Source: Carnegiea gigantea
Taxonomy: Eukaryota > Streptophyta > Magnoliopsida > Caryophyllales > Cactaceae
Assembly (NCBI GenBank): GCA_029747015.1
Contig: JAKOGI010000448.1
Coordinates: forward strand, 62,001 to 126,000
Direction of reading: 5' to 3'
Length of the DNA: 64,000 nt
The notes below the pieces were generated by a model. It was not told where the DNA came from. It saw nothing but the letters and a program-made list of their open reading frames with translations, and ran no database searches. Each line of letters starts with the position of its first letter. The stretch's first letter is position 1. Both the position numbers and the translations under genes were made by a program. Positions 45,901 to 58,897 of this stretch are shown one piece after another.

Positions 45901-46683
45901 TGATCGTTCGTCTTTCCACAACCGTTGTTTCATAATACAGTCTGAAGAAGAGATCCATAGATCTGTTATGATATCTTTTTGAAAATAGATCTACTGATCT
46001 AATGTAATTTTCTTGGGTGAGATACTATTCGAACATAAGAGATTGCATTTGAACTGTCGAATTTGATTGAAGAGCCGCATTGCAATATGACAGTACTTCA
46101 TCCTTTCAAATTATAAGTAAAACAACTATGCGAAGGCAAACAAAAAAAAACATAAATTGAAACTCTCGCCGTTGAAAACACTAAAACTCTCACATCTCGA
46201 GGTCACTTTGGTTAATTTTTTGGTTTTATTTTGTTCAACTTGTTGTTACAATGGCCAAGGAAAATCCACAGTCAAACTTGTTATTATTAGTCATATTTGC
46301 CCTCCCTACTAGGCGGCATTCCGAACATGGTCTCAGGAGTATATGCTAATGTAGCTTTTGAAAGTACTCCTAGAAGTATGATATACATATTAGTAAAATG
46401 TTGTCCCTCCTGCGGTGGATGCCCTTGCAAGCCTTGCACTCTTCATCATTTTTCACTTAGGGTTAAAAAAAAAAAGAAAAAGAAAGAACTCTCCTACTTT
46501 GTTTCTTGTCCAAGGGGCAAGAACGAGTAACCGTTATATATGAAGGGTCTGATCAAAATCGAGTGGCGGGTGACCCAACAACGACAGAGGAGCGCAGAGC
46601 AAACTCCTCACCTACTCCCTCTCTCCCCTCTCTACTGTAAAGATTTGAGCTTGCATTTTGAGCATGAGCATGAGCATGGGTAA

Positions 46684-46777
46684 ATGATGGTACCTCTCAA
46701 TCTTCAATATCTTGGTTTCAAATTAGCACTAACTTATGTAGCCTCCAGATTCAACTACTCCATTGCTCTCGCTTCGA

Positions 46778-46823
<46 letters not shown>

Positions 46824-49800
46824 ATTACTAAACTATTTGCTCAATTCAGGTTATGGGTCAGTGGGTCTTTGTCCGATTACATTTTTGAGCTTGTTTCTTC
46901 TTCTTTGGAGAGTGGAGAGTTAAAAGTTGCCACTTTGCTTGTGTTGTTTCTGGGTGCATGTTAGAACAGAAGAATTATTTGTGGGACGCCCTTCCTGTTG
47001 TGATGTTTTCATTAGAAGTTGCCTGTGTTTCGAGTGTCATTCTGACTATAAGCACCTAGGTTATTAAGGATTTTGCAATCTAAATTTTTGGGTATACTAC
47101 TCTAGTGTTCGCGGTTGTTCACTTAGCTTGTTGGCAGCAGGTAAAGCCACTTTGGTTAATTTTGGGGTTTTACTTTGTTAATTTTTATAGTTAAAAGGTT
47201 AAACCTATTCAGGGGTCTTCAAATTTTGGTTTTATTTTTTCATTGAGTTCATTCTTGAACATGGTATTAGAGACGTTTTAGACGAGAAGTTTGAGGTGCA
47301 CATCTCAACAGTCCCGACATTGAATTATTACACAAGATATGAAGGGCTTCTACAGTATTCACACTTCATTCGCATGCAAGGCCTGTTAGAATATAAACCT
47401 GTTCAACTTAATATTCATATATTAAAATGCACTTCTCTACTATTTATTAGGATATCGCTAGTTACATTTGACCCTCCATCTTAGGCGGGATTCTGTATAT
47501 CGGTTCATTTGGTATTATGATTTATGAGAGTATGTGGCCCTTGAAAGTTTAATCAAATCTTTTTTTCTTTTTTTGCTTTTTGATCAAAGAAAGTTTAGCC
47601 AAATCAAAAACCTATTATTATTTGGTCATATAGAACAATGCACCATGCAATGTTGAGATTACTTGATCCAATTGATACCGCGGGACAAATCCCTTTTGGG
47701 CTAATTTTTAAGCTTTCGAGGATGACTAATAAGTCATTTAAGCGTGACCTTCAACTTTTAAGTGAAGTTCACCATTATAATCATATACTAAGAGTTATTC
47801 ATCATCCCCCTTAATTTTTAGAGTTTCATATTCATGAATCATGATACAACAAAGAACGATGTCAATGGGCCCGATGCTACATTACCAAGTTGTGAGGTTG
47901 TGCACAAACGATGGGATATTACCTGGACTCTCCACTATGGTAGACACAGAAGGGATGCATATTTAAATATATGTTTTGAAGTATTCTTTCCAGCAGTCCT
48001 TTTAGAGAATGAGGGGGCGTATGCAGCTGTGTGTTCAGCTTAAGAGTAAATAAACGTTGAAAAGAAGGGTCTAGGTCTGAGAGATTCCATATTTGATGTA
48101 TACTTGGATTCTCTTAGCTTACCTTCCGCCATTGTGGCTTCAAGGCTTGGCAAAACCATTTATGATACTTGAGCAATCTTGTTCTGTTTCTCTTCAATGA
48201 TGACAAATGCTGTAGTTGGTCCCCTTACTAATAGATGGTGTATACCATGAGGCGGAGGTTGAATATTTGTGCAAAGTTGACATTTAGATCATATTTTCTT
48301 CAAGTGATTTAGTTCAGGTTAATGCTGCCATGCATATAGATATACTTCGAGCTGATAAGTGCTGTACCAGCTGCCATATCTGTGGCAACAAATATGTGCA
48401 GTTCATCCTGATATTAACAAATTTGTCTGTCGGCTCTATTTCCCCCGCTGATTGAATTCACAAGCATCAGTATCTCTCTTTTTCCAATCTTACGATACAT
48501 TAGCTTGTGCATTGACATAAATGATGACATACATTCTCATTTGAATGCAGCATGTTCTGATATTATTCATCATGATGCAGAAATGTCTCGCAGGTCAAAT
48601 TCAGCAGAACAATCTTTTGGACACAGCGTGCAGGAATCTACTTATGGGGAAAATGACGTATTGGTACAAGAGTAAGGGTCAAGATATGGTTCCAACCATT
48701 CCGGATGAACAACAGTTTCTTCTTGTCCGGAAATTGGCCTGTCAACACGCTAGGTAATCCCTCTTTGGACATTAATTACTCAAAATTTAGATTGGCGTAG
48801 TTCTTTCATATATAATCAGTTTTTTTTTGCCATTTGATCTAGTTAAGAGAAGTTTCCGTCAAAATGACAAGAAAACTAAGAGAACTTTTATGCACCTTTG
48901 ATATAGGAGTTTTTGTTTCGTGTAAGTCATGTCAAATTAGCTTCAAATATGGTTTGAGTTTCGATGACATAAAAGTTGTATCATATGAGAAGTTTTTTGC
49001 CCCCTCTCGTCCATCCCCCCCCCCCCCCAGCTCACTTTTTCTCTCTAGTTTGTTTCTGATTTGGGCAAGAATGATTGAACTCCATCCAACTGATAGAAAG
49101 TACAGCATATGGGTTCATGCTGTTTGATAATGGGTGGAGAGTTTGCACTGTTGATCAAGTGAAACCAATTGCAGCCACACTACTATCTGCATTGTTCATT
49201 TCATTGTCTCAAATTGTTCATCTCGATTCAAGTAAGATATGTCCTGTGTCTCTCACTACTGACATTATTCATTATGTTCCCGACAAGTTGGTCCCACGAG
49301 TTGAATTTGCTACTTTTTTCCTCGTCTCTTTTTTGTGGGTTTCTTCTTCTGTTGTTTTGAGGGGGGGTGTTTTGTGGGTGGGTTGTTGGACTGGGTGGTC
49401 TACTTCTGATTTGTTTCGAGCTTAATTGCAGTGCTTAGTTCATATGACTTCGCTGAATCTGCTATTGCTTTCATAGCAATGTAATTGCTCGTTCTAGGGC
49501 CCCCAGCTCCAACTACCTTAACTGTGTACGGTCATTTTTGTGACGCTGCATTTCCCACCTTTTCAGACTTGGATGCTGAATGTGCTCCAAAGGCCTTTAA
49601 AATTGTTATGACGGGGCTGAATAGATCTGAAGAGAGCTTTGAGTGTAGAGCATCCATTCGAAGAAAACCACATACTAAACGACCTTTCAACAACCTTCCC
49701 TTGCTGATTGCTATAGTCTTGCTTTTACTATTTAGACATATGTTGTGCAAACTCCTTATTTACCCTCAAGAACCAATGTCAGGCACTGAACTCTCTAACA

Positions 49801-51307
49801 TGACTGACAGAAACTGGACCATTCAGTCAGATTAAAAGGACACAGTTGTCAAACATGGGAGAGTCAGAAATGTACGCAAATTAGTGTAACATTTGTTTAG
49901 ACAATACATGCTAATGTCATGAGTCCTGATCTCCTTTCATAATTATAAAACAAAATTAGTGAGAAGAAGGGGGGGGGTTCTGGCGGACCATTTGGCCTTA
50001 ACTAATAGCAATGGCAATGTTGAGGTTTGACCGCTTGCAGACTTGTGAGAATAAAATACTAAGAGTGATTGCGCACGATGCTACAGGGGGCTTCTTGGGC
50101 AAGTTTCTGTTGGAGATGTAGTTCTTGTCAGGGGCCCGCTCGATCCAACGAGGTGTTTGGTGAGGAGGTTGGCTGCCTTGGGCGGACAAGAAATGCTGTC
50201 AACCAAAGAAGAAGATGAGACTTTTGTCATTGAAGATGGCCAGTGCTGGCTTTTGGCAGACAATGAGAATTTAAAGGCAGAGGTATTTTTTTTCTTCCTT
50301 GATGACAAAATCTATCAACTAAACATTTAAAGCTTCTTCTTGGCTCCTTCTGTTGTTGGTGCTATGAAGTCACTAAATCTTGGCAATCCCAGCTGACATT
50401 ATGGAGCCACAGTAGTAGTAGGCTACTTGCCCACTAACTTCAGTGGAGCTGAACTTGCTGTTTCATACCTGGAATTGCTTGGGGACAAGGGAAAGCAAGT
50501 TATGTGATTAAGTGGGTCAAATGGTGCAAATTATGTTTGATATATGACTGAATGTTTGATCACAAATCTTGTCATTTTGCAAACATGGATGTTTGCTTCA
50601 GAAATGCTCTATTGATGACTTCTGTGCTTCATAGTTGATGTTGCTTTGCATTCTTAGAGTTTTGTTCAGTTATTATCCACTTTTCTTGCTGTCTGCTTTT
50701 AACTCCAAAATGTCTATGTGGAAATTTTGGAGCACGTTTTCCAATATATGACTCCTGGTAAGCCTGATAGTCTTTTTGTCTCTTAGCTCTTCTAATACAT
50801 GGATTTCAAATCATTATGACCATAAGTTGGAAAGGTTTAAGACCATCTTTCTCATCATGTCCCTTGATTGCTCGATTTGGTTGGAGGACCAATTCTCCCC
50901 ACGCATCACTAGCAGTCCGTGTGGCTTCTCTTTTCATATCCATTGTTCTCCGTCTCTGTTGTTATATTAGTACATTGTAAAATTTTCCACTGTGCATTTT
51001 GGCTTCGCAGGAAGCTAATGACAGTCGTACATGGGGGCCTATCGCTATCGACAACATCATGGGTAGAGTCATTTACAGGTTCCACAGTGTCCATGATCAT
51101 TGCTTTGTGCATAACAGGTTGTGAGCTTGTCTCCATTTATGACTACTTAGTCCATTTACTTTTATGGTACCCAAATGACACTAATTTCACGCTCATCTTT
51201 GCTTTTCTGCCAGTTCTGAAAATATTCTGGAAGATCAGTCACTCATTTTATTCGAACGAAACTTTTATGAGATAGAAGAGAGTTCCAAAGCATCAAATGC
51301 CCCTTGA
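46684..51307 (+). CDS. S26 signal-peptidase-like protein without catalytic residues, gene 2 (five exons)
   Basis: Exons: 46684-46779, 48581-48753, 50087-50282, 51011-51117, 51214-51307. All frames join; the product is 221 residues, like gene 1. Aligned features are KSKGQDMVPTI (Asp at the Ser position), VSVGDVVLVRGP, LVRRLAALGG (Arg at the Lys position), DGQCWLLADN and DSRTWGPIAIDNIMGRVIYR. The C-termini differ strongly after the shared HNS/VNS step. Exon 1 ends in a donor that merges with a (CT)n run (46782-46819); an alternative exon 1 lies at 45308. The gene follows gene 1 in the same orientation, so it arose by tandem duplication. Intron lengths are unrelated, which suggests an old event. 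Confidence 0.8.
46782..46819 (+). repeat. (CT)n microsatellite at the exon 1 donor of gene 2
   Basis: About 19 CT units start within four bases of the GT donor at 46780. Confidence 0.95.
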
Positions 51308-52843
51308 AGAGTTCTGCATACTCATTTCCTGTGGTGATGTGTAGAATACAAGACTTTGCATTAACAAATTCAAATTGTCAGTGGATGATATCTTGTGAAC
51401 TAATTTCTCGACGTTTTCGCTTTTGTTATTGCTAGACTAATTTTATTGCTTCAATCTCTAAAATAACGGGTCAAGTATCAGTATATCATGTGTTCGGGCG
51501 AAATGAAGATACAGCACAACACTCACTAGAATAACATACAGATATATAGATGCATATTACAATTTTGTTGGTTGAATAGGTGGGCATTCCTTACTCCTAT
51601 GATTTGGATTTTCATGCACAACTTGGATTTGGTTAGCCTAAGTATAAAGGCATTATGCCACGCAAAGGAAATCATTTATGAGTGCTGGACACTAGTTAGT
51701 AGTTACATCTGCCTCTGTTGTCTCTGCCAATCACAGTATAGTGTGAGTTTATTGCCTACTGTTTTACTGGTCATTGTTCATTGAAAGCGAAACCAGTTGA
51801 AACTTCCCCTCGAATTTAGGAAAGGAAAATTAAATTAGTTCTAAATAATTTTCACTTGTAAACTTTTCGTTTGTTTATTTGCTTATTTATTTTCTTTTAA
51901 TCATTCTCTCTAGGAAGTTAAAATATTGACCTAATTTTTTCTAAGGTTGACTAAATATAGACTTGTGACGGTTTGGTATTTAAACAATTCTCTTCATCTG
52001 AGAAATAGTTACCGGTAAATTCAAATGTCCTTTTTCCAAAGAAAATTGATGCATTTCTCAAGTGAAAATGAAAATCCATATTTTATATTCGAATCCATGT
52101 AAAATATTTTTTCTAAATGTAAAAAATGTAAAACATATATTTATTTCTTACAAATGGACCTGACAAACAGATACTTTGTTTCAATTCTGGGTTAGGTTAA
52201 TTTTGGGTTGCGTCTTGTTTGGTCAATTGGGTTCGGTTCAGGACATTTCTATTCGAATTGCTTTCATATCACTTGATTTTTGGTCCAATAAACTTATCTT
52301 GCGGAAAAAAAATATGTTTTAAAACATGGTTGGGTCGGATTGTGTCGATTTCGCATCCCCTCTAAACTAGTTATTTTTGACATCGATTGAGTACAAATTT
52401 AGATAATTCAATTAAGATTTAGAAGTCCAATTAATTCTGTCATATCAACTTACAAAGTCATGAATTTTCTTTTTCACGATGGAATAAAAGCGATGCACGG
52501 TGATGACTATTAGTTGAGTGAATTTATCAATCAATTTGGACAGATGGGCGACCAACTGCCTCCATTAAAATTCATTAATTTTGACGTTTATTTGCTTAGC
52601 GAATTAAGTTGGAAAATCCCCCTGCAAAATTTTCAAACGTCATTTCTTAAGCACCAAGGAAAATCACTCCGTGTTGAATAAAATCAAAGTTCCCTCAATT
52701 CAGCAATAATTCATACAAGAAAGCTCCTTATCGAAAATTCCCAATTCAGAAATTGCATAATATAATCCACCCATGTCAAGTTTTGCTGATTAGGGTTCTT
52801 CCTCTCCTCTGCTCCTCCCTCTCCTTGAAATTAAATTAAGCAA
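51308..52843. other. Intergenic DNA between S26-like gene 2 and XBAT35-like gene
   Basis: AT-rich. No credible coding frame or repeat was seen. The last 100 bases, with CTCCTCCCTCTCC, are a likely 5' leader of the next gene. Confidence 0.6.
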
Positions 52844-55800
52844 ATGGGGCAGCAACAATCGAAGGATGAATTGCTGTATCAACAGGTCTCCTATGGCAAC
52901 ATTGAAGGCATCAAGTCTCTTCACGCCGAAGGCGCTGGTCTAGAGGTAATTCCCTAAATGCAGACCCCCCAAATTAAAGGGCTTTCTCCAATTTTCGAAA
53001 ATCGAAGTAAATTTAGGGCCTTTGCCTCAGATTGCTTGGTGGGTATTGCGCTGAAGAAAAATTTAGATAAATTGGGGTGCTATATTTTGGCAGAGGAAGT
53101 TCTATGGCTTTTTCATACCTAGCATGGTTGAGGAAGTGACCAAGGATTTCTGTATATTGGATTCTTGTATAAATTAATGCAGAGTTTAGACTTGAAATTA
53201 TATGCAGTATGCATTTTTTTTGTTCGCAGAAAAGAAAAACATAGTGGTGGGTTTGATTATGTTAGCTGGTACTTTGGAATTAATCTTAATTTATTGATTG
53301 TGCTTGATTGCGATTTTGGTGCAGTATGTTGACAGAGAAGGGAAGACTCCTCTGATTGTTGCTTGTATGAATCTAACGCTTTACAATGTTGCCAAGACTC
53401 TTATAGAGTTGGGTGCCAATGTCAATTCATATCGCCCAGGTATGATAAATGGGCTTCCCTTTTGATTGATATTTTATAGTATATTTCATTTCTCAATTTC
53501 CTGATGTGAAATCCGCCACTCTTGTTGTTGTATAGTCTTATTGTTTTTAAAATCCAGTGCAGTTGACATTCTATCATGGACTTACAGATTGTTTTTCCCA
53601 CTTAATGTCTTTCAAAGTTAATGGTTTCCTTTATCTTCAGCAATTTTTGTATTATCTGAACTTTGAATATTCGACCTCTAGCATTTCTCGCATTTGAAGT
53701 TACATGCTTACATTCTTTAGATATATTTGCATTCAGCTAATTTGCTTTTTTTATCTAATAACGTTTTTAGGCCGTAATGGAGGGACGCCTTTACATCATG
53801 CTGCAAAACGAGGATTAGAAGAAACTGTCAAGCTACTTCTTTCACATGGAGGTATTCAATATTGAGCCTTTTTCCTATGCCTCATGTCTGGATATCAATT
53901 ATATGATCAATAGCATCAACAGAGGTTTGATCTTTTCATGACAAGCAAGATAAGATTTCAGTACAGATTATAGAAAGACATTTTGTTTGTAATCTTAATT
54001 CTGAAGTTGTGGACTGAGATCTTATGGTGTTTGTGTTTCCATGATTTGGCTCTAATTTATTGGTGTCTTTTTGCAATACAAAGTACGTGATGGACTTACT
54101 TCAATTGCAGCTAATGCCTTGTTGATGAATGATGATTGCCAAACCCCACTTGAGGTTGCTAGGGCCAAGGGCTTCACAAATGTTGTTCGGACCATTGAGG
54201 TACTCACGTCTTTGTAGACCGACAATGGACTATCTAATGTTTCAGTCTCATGGCATCAAATCTGATAAAAATATCTTACTAATGCTTTGTTTTGTGCTTT
54301 GGTATCTATAGAGTCACATCTGCTTGTACTCTGGTTGGTTGCGTGAGATTTATGGACCAGGTTTTCTGGAAATTCTAGCTCCACAGCTTCTGTCAAGAAA
54401 AGTGTAAGTACGAATTATTGATCAAAACTCATTGCTTGTGGAAGTAATCCAAAAATATACTTGTATCCTCATGTGGATTCTGTTTTTTAGACTTTACTCT
54501 GTAATCTTGATGGGACTTTTTGTGTAGTTGACTGCTTGTAAATTTGCTACTTGTTGCTTTGTCTTGGGATGGGATGATACTGTTCTACTTAGTCAACGTG
54601 TACATGATTTTGTTAATACCATGCCGTTATCTGATCATCTTTCACATTGACTGCATATAATATGTGGAAATTCTAATGCCGCCTCTGAACAATTCGACTT
54701 GCAGCTGGGTGGTTGTACTTCCATGTGGATCTCGTAATCTTCAGAAGCCCTTCAAGTTGGAGCTCGCCATATATGCTAGTCAACAGGTATTCTCATTTTT
54801 CATCAAGATTTTGGTTAGTCATACCCTTTTCTAGAACATAAATTGTTGTGGTGGTGCTGATGCTGTACTGCTGATGATGATGTCGTTAAGTGCATATAAT
54901 CGCATGTATCAAATGGGAGGAAGATAATGAGAAGAGATGACTATTTCCAATAGCTGACATCATGCCACCCTGTCCTCGCTGCTGATGGCTGGCAAACTCT
55001 TCCTGCATGCCACTAGTGGACACACTCGTTCCTGCCCTGATGTTTTCTTCTCTCTTCACCAATACCTTCTCCTGCACCCTCCCCCATCTAGGCATTGATA
55101 AGCTATTAGCCCCCCCCCCCCCAAAAGACAGGTTCTGTGCATCCTTCCCTTCCCACAAGCCCATTCCCAAAACCCCCTGTTTTCAAGGGCATGTTGGTCA
55201 ATTGCTGTAGGTGTACTTCTGTCTGATCTGTCTGTTTTTTGTCTTGCTTAAAGCTGAAGCCTTATGGCCATCAATGTCATTAGTCTATTGATTCTGTGTG
55301 ATATTCAACATTCAATATTATGGAATGCAACTAATCTTCATGTACACACTTTGTTTACCATGTTATATTAGTTGGTTGAGGGAGATATAGTAGTATGGAA
55401 GTTCTCATCTCAGAAGTACTCATGCTTTTGTCCCCTCACTTCCCTCCTCTTCGTAATATATAGGATGCTCAGCCTCGTACAACTATTGCTTTGTGGAAAG
55501 CCAACATGGAAGAACCAAAATTTAACCAGCCTGATCCTGCCGTTGTAATTTCTGAAGCATCCACCAGTAAGTTTTTCATCATAGTATTCTGTTCCTCGAC
55601 AGATTTGATGCCTTTTGCGTACCTCGATTGATTTCTGTCTTTGTTGTTAGTTCCACGGCGTGGAAGGCGAAGAAGGCATAGGCCTCGACATGTTAGTCGT
55701 AAGTCATTTAAGGACAGCTTTGAACTTGAAATAGAGGCATAGGGTAACTTCTTCATCTAGCAAAATCAAGAGTTACAATGACCTGTCAAGATTGATTGTC

Positions 55801-57384
55801 CTATGTTGCAACTTGCAACTACCTGGTGCAATAGATTATAATGTTTCATGATTTGACGAGTGCCACATATAGGTTGTAGCCAGTTAGAACGTACTTGGCA
55901 AAGCAACTTTACTGGCTTCTGGCTCATCCAATCCTTGTTTTTTTTTTGGCTTTTTGCTCCTGTAAATGAATTGTTCTCATTGGATTTTTGATTACACCGT
56001 ACTCGGTTCCCTCTTTTACAGAAGCACGTGTTAAGCTTGCTCCTCTTAATGAAAGTGACAAACAGCAGCTTCAGCACTTCTGTAGTGCGTGCAAAGGAAT
56101 TCCACAGGTATAACCTGCTAACATATTTATGATTTTATTATTCAGCCTAGGACTGGGCCTAAGTAAAGCATAGGGCTTGTCATAATTGAGCTTTGAATTT
56201 GACTTCTAAGGAGGTCAAGATGTGAATTCTTGTCGTAATTTCTTTCTGGACATTTTGAAAGAAAGGAGGGGGACAAGGAAGGAAAAATTCTTCACTTCCA
56301 ACCATAAAGGCAAATTAAAATAAAACTTCATCTTGATTCAGAATTGTAGTGGAAAACCAAGCTGAACATTTTCAGCTTATTGGGTGATGGAGATAATTGC
56401 TGCTTGCACTTGTTTTATTTAATTTGTATTTGCTTGCTGGAGTTCATTATCAATTGGTCTTTGTAGGTCCTCTTAACATTTGTCATAGGTCATCTTGGAC
56501 GATCATTTTGAGATAGGAGTATTGTGTAGTACCTCTTGCCCTGCCATAAATGTTTTGGTGAAAATATGCATTTGTATTGGCATCTGTGTGCATGTAGTTG
56601 ACATGCCAATTGTCTGGGGAGATCAAAACTGAGCATTCGTTTTATTTCTTTTTTTTTTTTTTTTTTTTGCCAAAATTAGGGGATCCATCCAACTTTCCCC
56701 TTCAACACTACTCCTCCAATGGCTCCGCCAACTGCCCCACCAGCTGCTCCAACTCCAATAGCTGCCCCACCGGCATTAGCTGCCCCTGCAAGTGCCCTGC
56801 CTCCAAAACCGGCGGCTCCTGCCGAAGATTTGGAGCTAGCAATGGCCATAAATGCATCTATTCAGACTGCCATGGAAGAGGGTGTACCCTTGGGCTATAC
56901 CCAAGAAACTGCTGGGCCAAGTTCATTGGGTGGCTCTGTTGATCCTGTCTCTGTCAATTACCAAAATGCCCCTGCTCCCAAGGAAGGAAGTTGTGCAAAG
57001 CAGTTGGTTGAAGAAGCTGGGCCTAGCAGCACGTCGACAGTAACAAGTATTGACAATCAAACCCCAGTGCCTGCACCCTCGGCTCCAGCCATTTCTGATG
57101 AGGTTCTCCCTGACGGACCAATTCATTATCCAACCATTGATTCAAGCCCAGTTGACATATTGAACCCGGCATCAGAGAAAGACCGTGCTATTGGAGATGC
57201 CAGCAAAATAGGCGAATCTTCATCGTGTGTTATATGCTTCGACGCCCCAGTTGAGGGAGCGTGTGTGCCATGTGGGCATATGGCTGGATGCATGTCCTGC
57301 TTGAATGAGATTAAAATCAAGAAATGGGGGTGCCCTGTCTGCCGTACCCAGATTGATCAACTGATTCGGGTTTATACTGTTTGA
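52844..57384 (+). CDS. XBAT35: Ankyrin-repeat RING E3 ubiquitin ligase, XBAT35-like, ten exons
   Basis: Exons: 52844-52945, 53325-53439, 53771-53851, 54111-54199, 54312-54403, 54705-54786, 55464-55566, 55651-55698, 56022-56107, 56680-57384. All are GT-AG, frames join, and the product is 500 residues. The N-terminus MGQQQSK fits an N-myristoylation site (Gly2, Ser6). Ankyrin repeats cover about residues 36-130 (GKTPLIVACMN, GGTPLHHAAKRG, CQTPLEVARAKG). A conserved middle domain follows (CLYSGWLREIYGP, KPFKLELAIYA), then an Arg-rich patch (PRRGRRRRHRPR), a Pro/Ala-rich linker, and a C3HC4 RING at about 449-488 (CVICFDAP, CGHMAGCMSC, WGCPVCRTQ). RING ligases of this family ubiquitinate partners recognised by the ankyrin region; Arabidopsis XBAT35 has been linked to ethylene responses and defence. 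The exon order matches an XBAT34/35-type gene. Confidence 0.95.
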
Positions 57385-57957
57385 CACCGTAATTTACTCG
57401 GACTAGCCCTTGAGCCGAAGAGTGGTAAATAGAAGTCTATACACTGAGGTATGATTTCGGCAAAAGTTACCGAGTCTTCGGCAGTTGGAATGATTGATTT
57501 CAAAATTTCTCCTGGAAAAATGTTATTAGAGTATTATAATGGTATGAGCATGGTATGTTGTATAATTTATTTCAAGTTTTGTGTAAATATTTGAAAGTTT
57601 ATATGCAGAAACAAGTAATGCTGTATGTGATTCTTGTGTTGTAATATTGTGGCATAAATGTTCAGGTATTTTGGACCTCTCATTGTGGGTACATGTGAAA
57701 ATGCTTTTGTTCTAACCATGATTAGCTTTATTTCATGTTTAATTGAAAGATTTCTATCCATTTACACGGGCCAGGTATTGCATTGTTAGGTAAGACAGTG
57801 ACACAGGACAACTGAGAACTGAGAGACTACGTCAAGATTCAAGGGTTTTGTTGAAAAAGTAGTGGCGGCTGATTAAGGAGCTTCATACAAAACAAGTTAC
57901 AGGTGGATCGTTCGACTTGGCTCTGCTTGGTTTAAAATTTGATGTCCATAGATCTGA
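57385..57957. other. 3' flank of the XBAT35-like gene
   Basis: Probably 3' UTR followed by intergenic sequence. Nothing else is seen. Confidence 0.6.
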
Positions 57958-57958
57958 T

Positions 57959-58018
<60 letters not shown>

Positions 58019-58086
58019 CTATATATACACATACATATATATATATATTGATATATATATATATATATATAATAATATATATACTA

Positions 58087-58154
<68 letters not shown>

Positions 58155-58218
58155 CATACATACATACATATATTATATATATATTATAATATATATATAA
58201 TATATATATATATAGATA

Positions 58219-58260
<42 letters not shown>

Positions 58261-58329
58261 AATATATATATATATATGTGTATATATATAATATATATAT
58301 ATCTATATATATTATATATATATATATAG

Positions 58330-58390
<61 letters not shown>
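57958..58390. repeat. Long (TA)n tract followed by (GA)n
   Basis: About 375 bp of interrupted TA repeats, with CA/GA-containing variants such as ATACATACATACATA, is followed by about 27 GA units (58336-58390). Apparent Tyr/Ile reading frames here are simple-repeat artefacts. Confidence 0.97.
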
Positions 58391-58393
<3 letters not shown>

Positions 58394-58894
58394 TAAGTTT
58401 AGTTAAGTTTTGGCTCAAACTTGAATTGAACATATCTGAATTTATTCAAATATTGATCTGGCCGTCAATAAGACCTACAACAAATTGCACCAAAAATGGC
58501 GTCTTCAAATTGAAATCTCATCAATAACTGCAACAAATTGAAGTGAAAATTATCCATCCAAATTAAAATTTGATTGATCTAAACAAAATTATTTCAAAAT
58601 TAACCTAATTGAAACCTGAACTATCTGTCACCTATTAGATTTAGATTTTGGTGAGGCTATATGGGATGCATCACAAAGTGTTGTTTCCTTACGTGGTTCA
58701 TATTACAGTTTTGAAGTCTTGTGTGGATCAGTTATTAAATCGTCTTGCTTTTTTTTTATGAATAGTTAAATTTTTCGATAAAGTGAATAAGAATGTTAAT
58801 CCTGATTTTTCTTTTAAATTTCATTTTGTTTAAGGAAAATAGGTTCTAGGAATCAATGCTTAACTATTAGGGTGAAACAAGAAAACGGAATTTG
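58391..58894. other. AT-rich intergenic DNA
   Basis: No gene or repeat is recognised between the GA tract and the MITE target site. Confidence 0.6.
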
Positions 58895-58897
58895 TAA

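Noticed and set aside
47834..48043. Plus-strand open frame of 69 codons in gene 2 intron 1
   Set aside because: No family resemblance; length is compatible with chance.
49485..49835. Open frame with a hydrophobic segment in gene 2 intron 2
   Set aside because: Not bounded by matching splice phases, and the flanking exons join in frame without it.
57897..58433. Tyr/Ile-rich open frames on both strands
   Set aside because: They are translations of (TA)n and (GA)n repeats.
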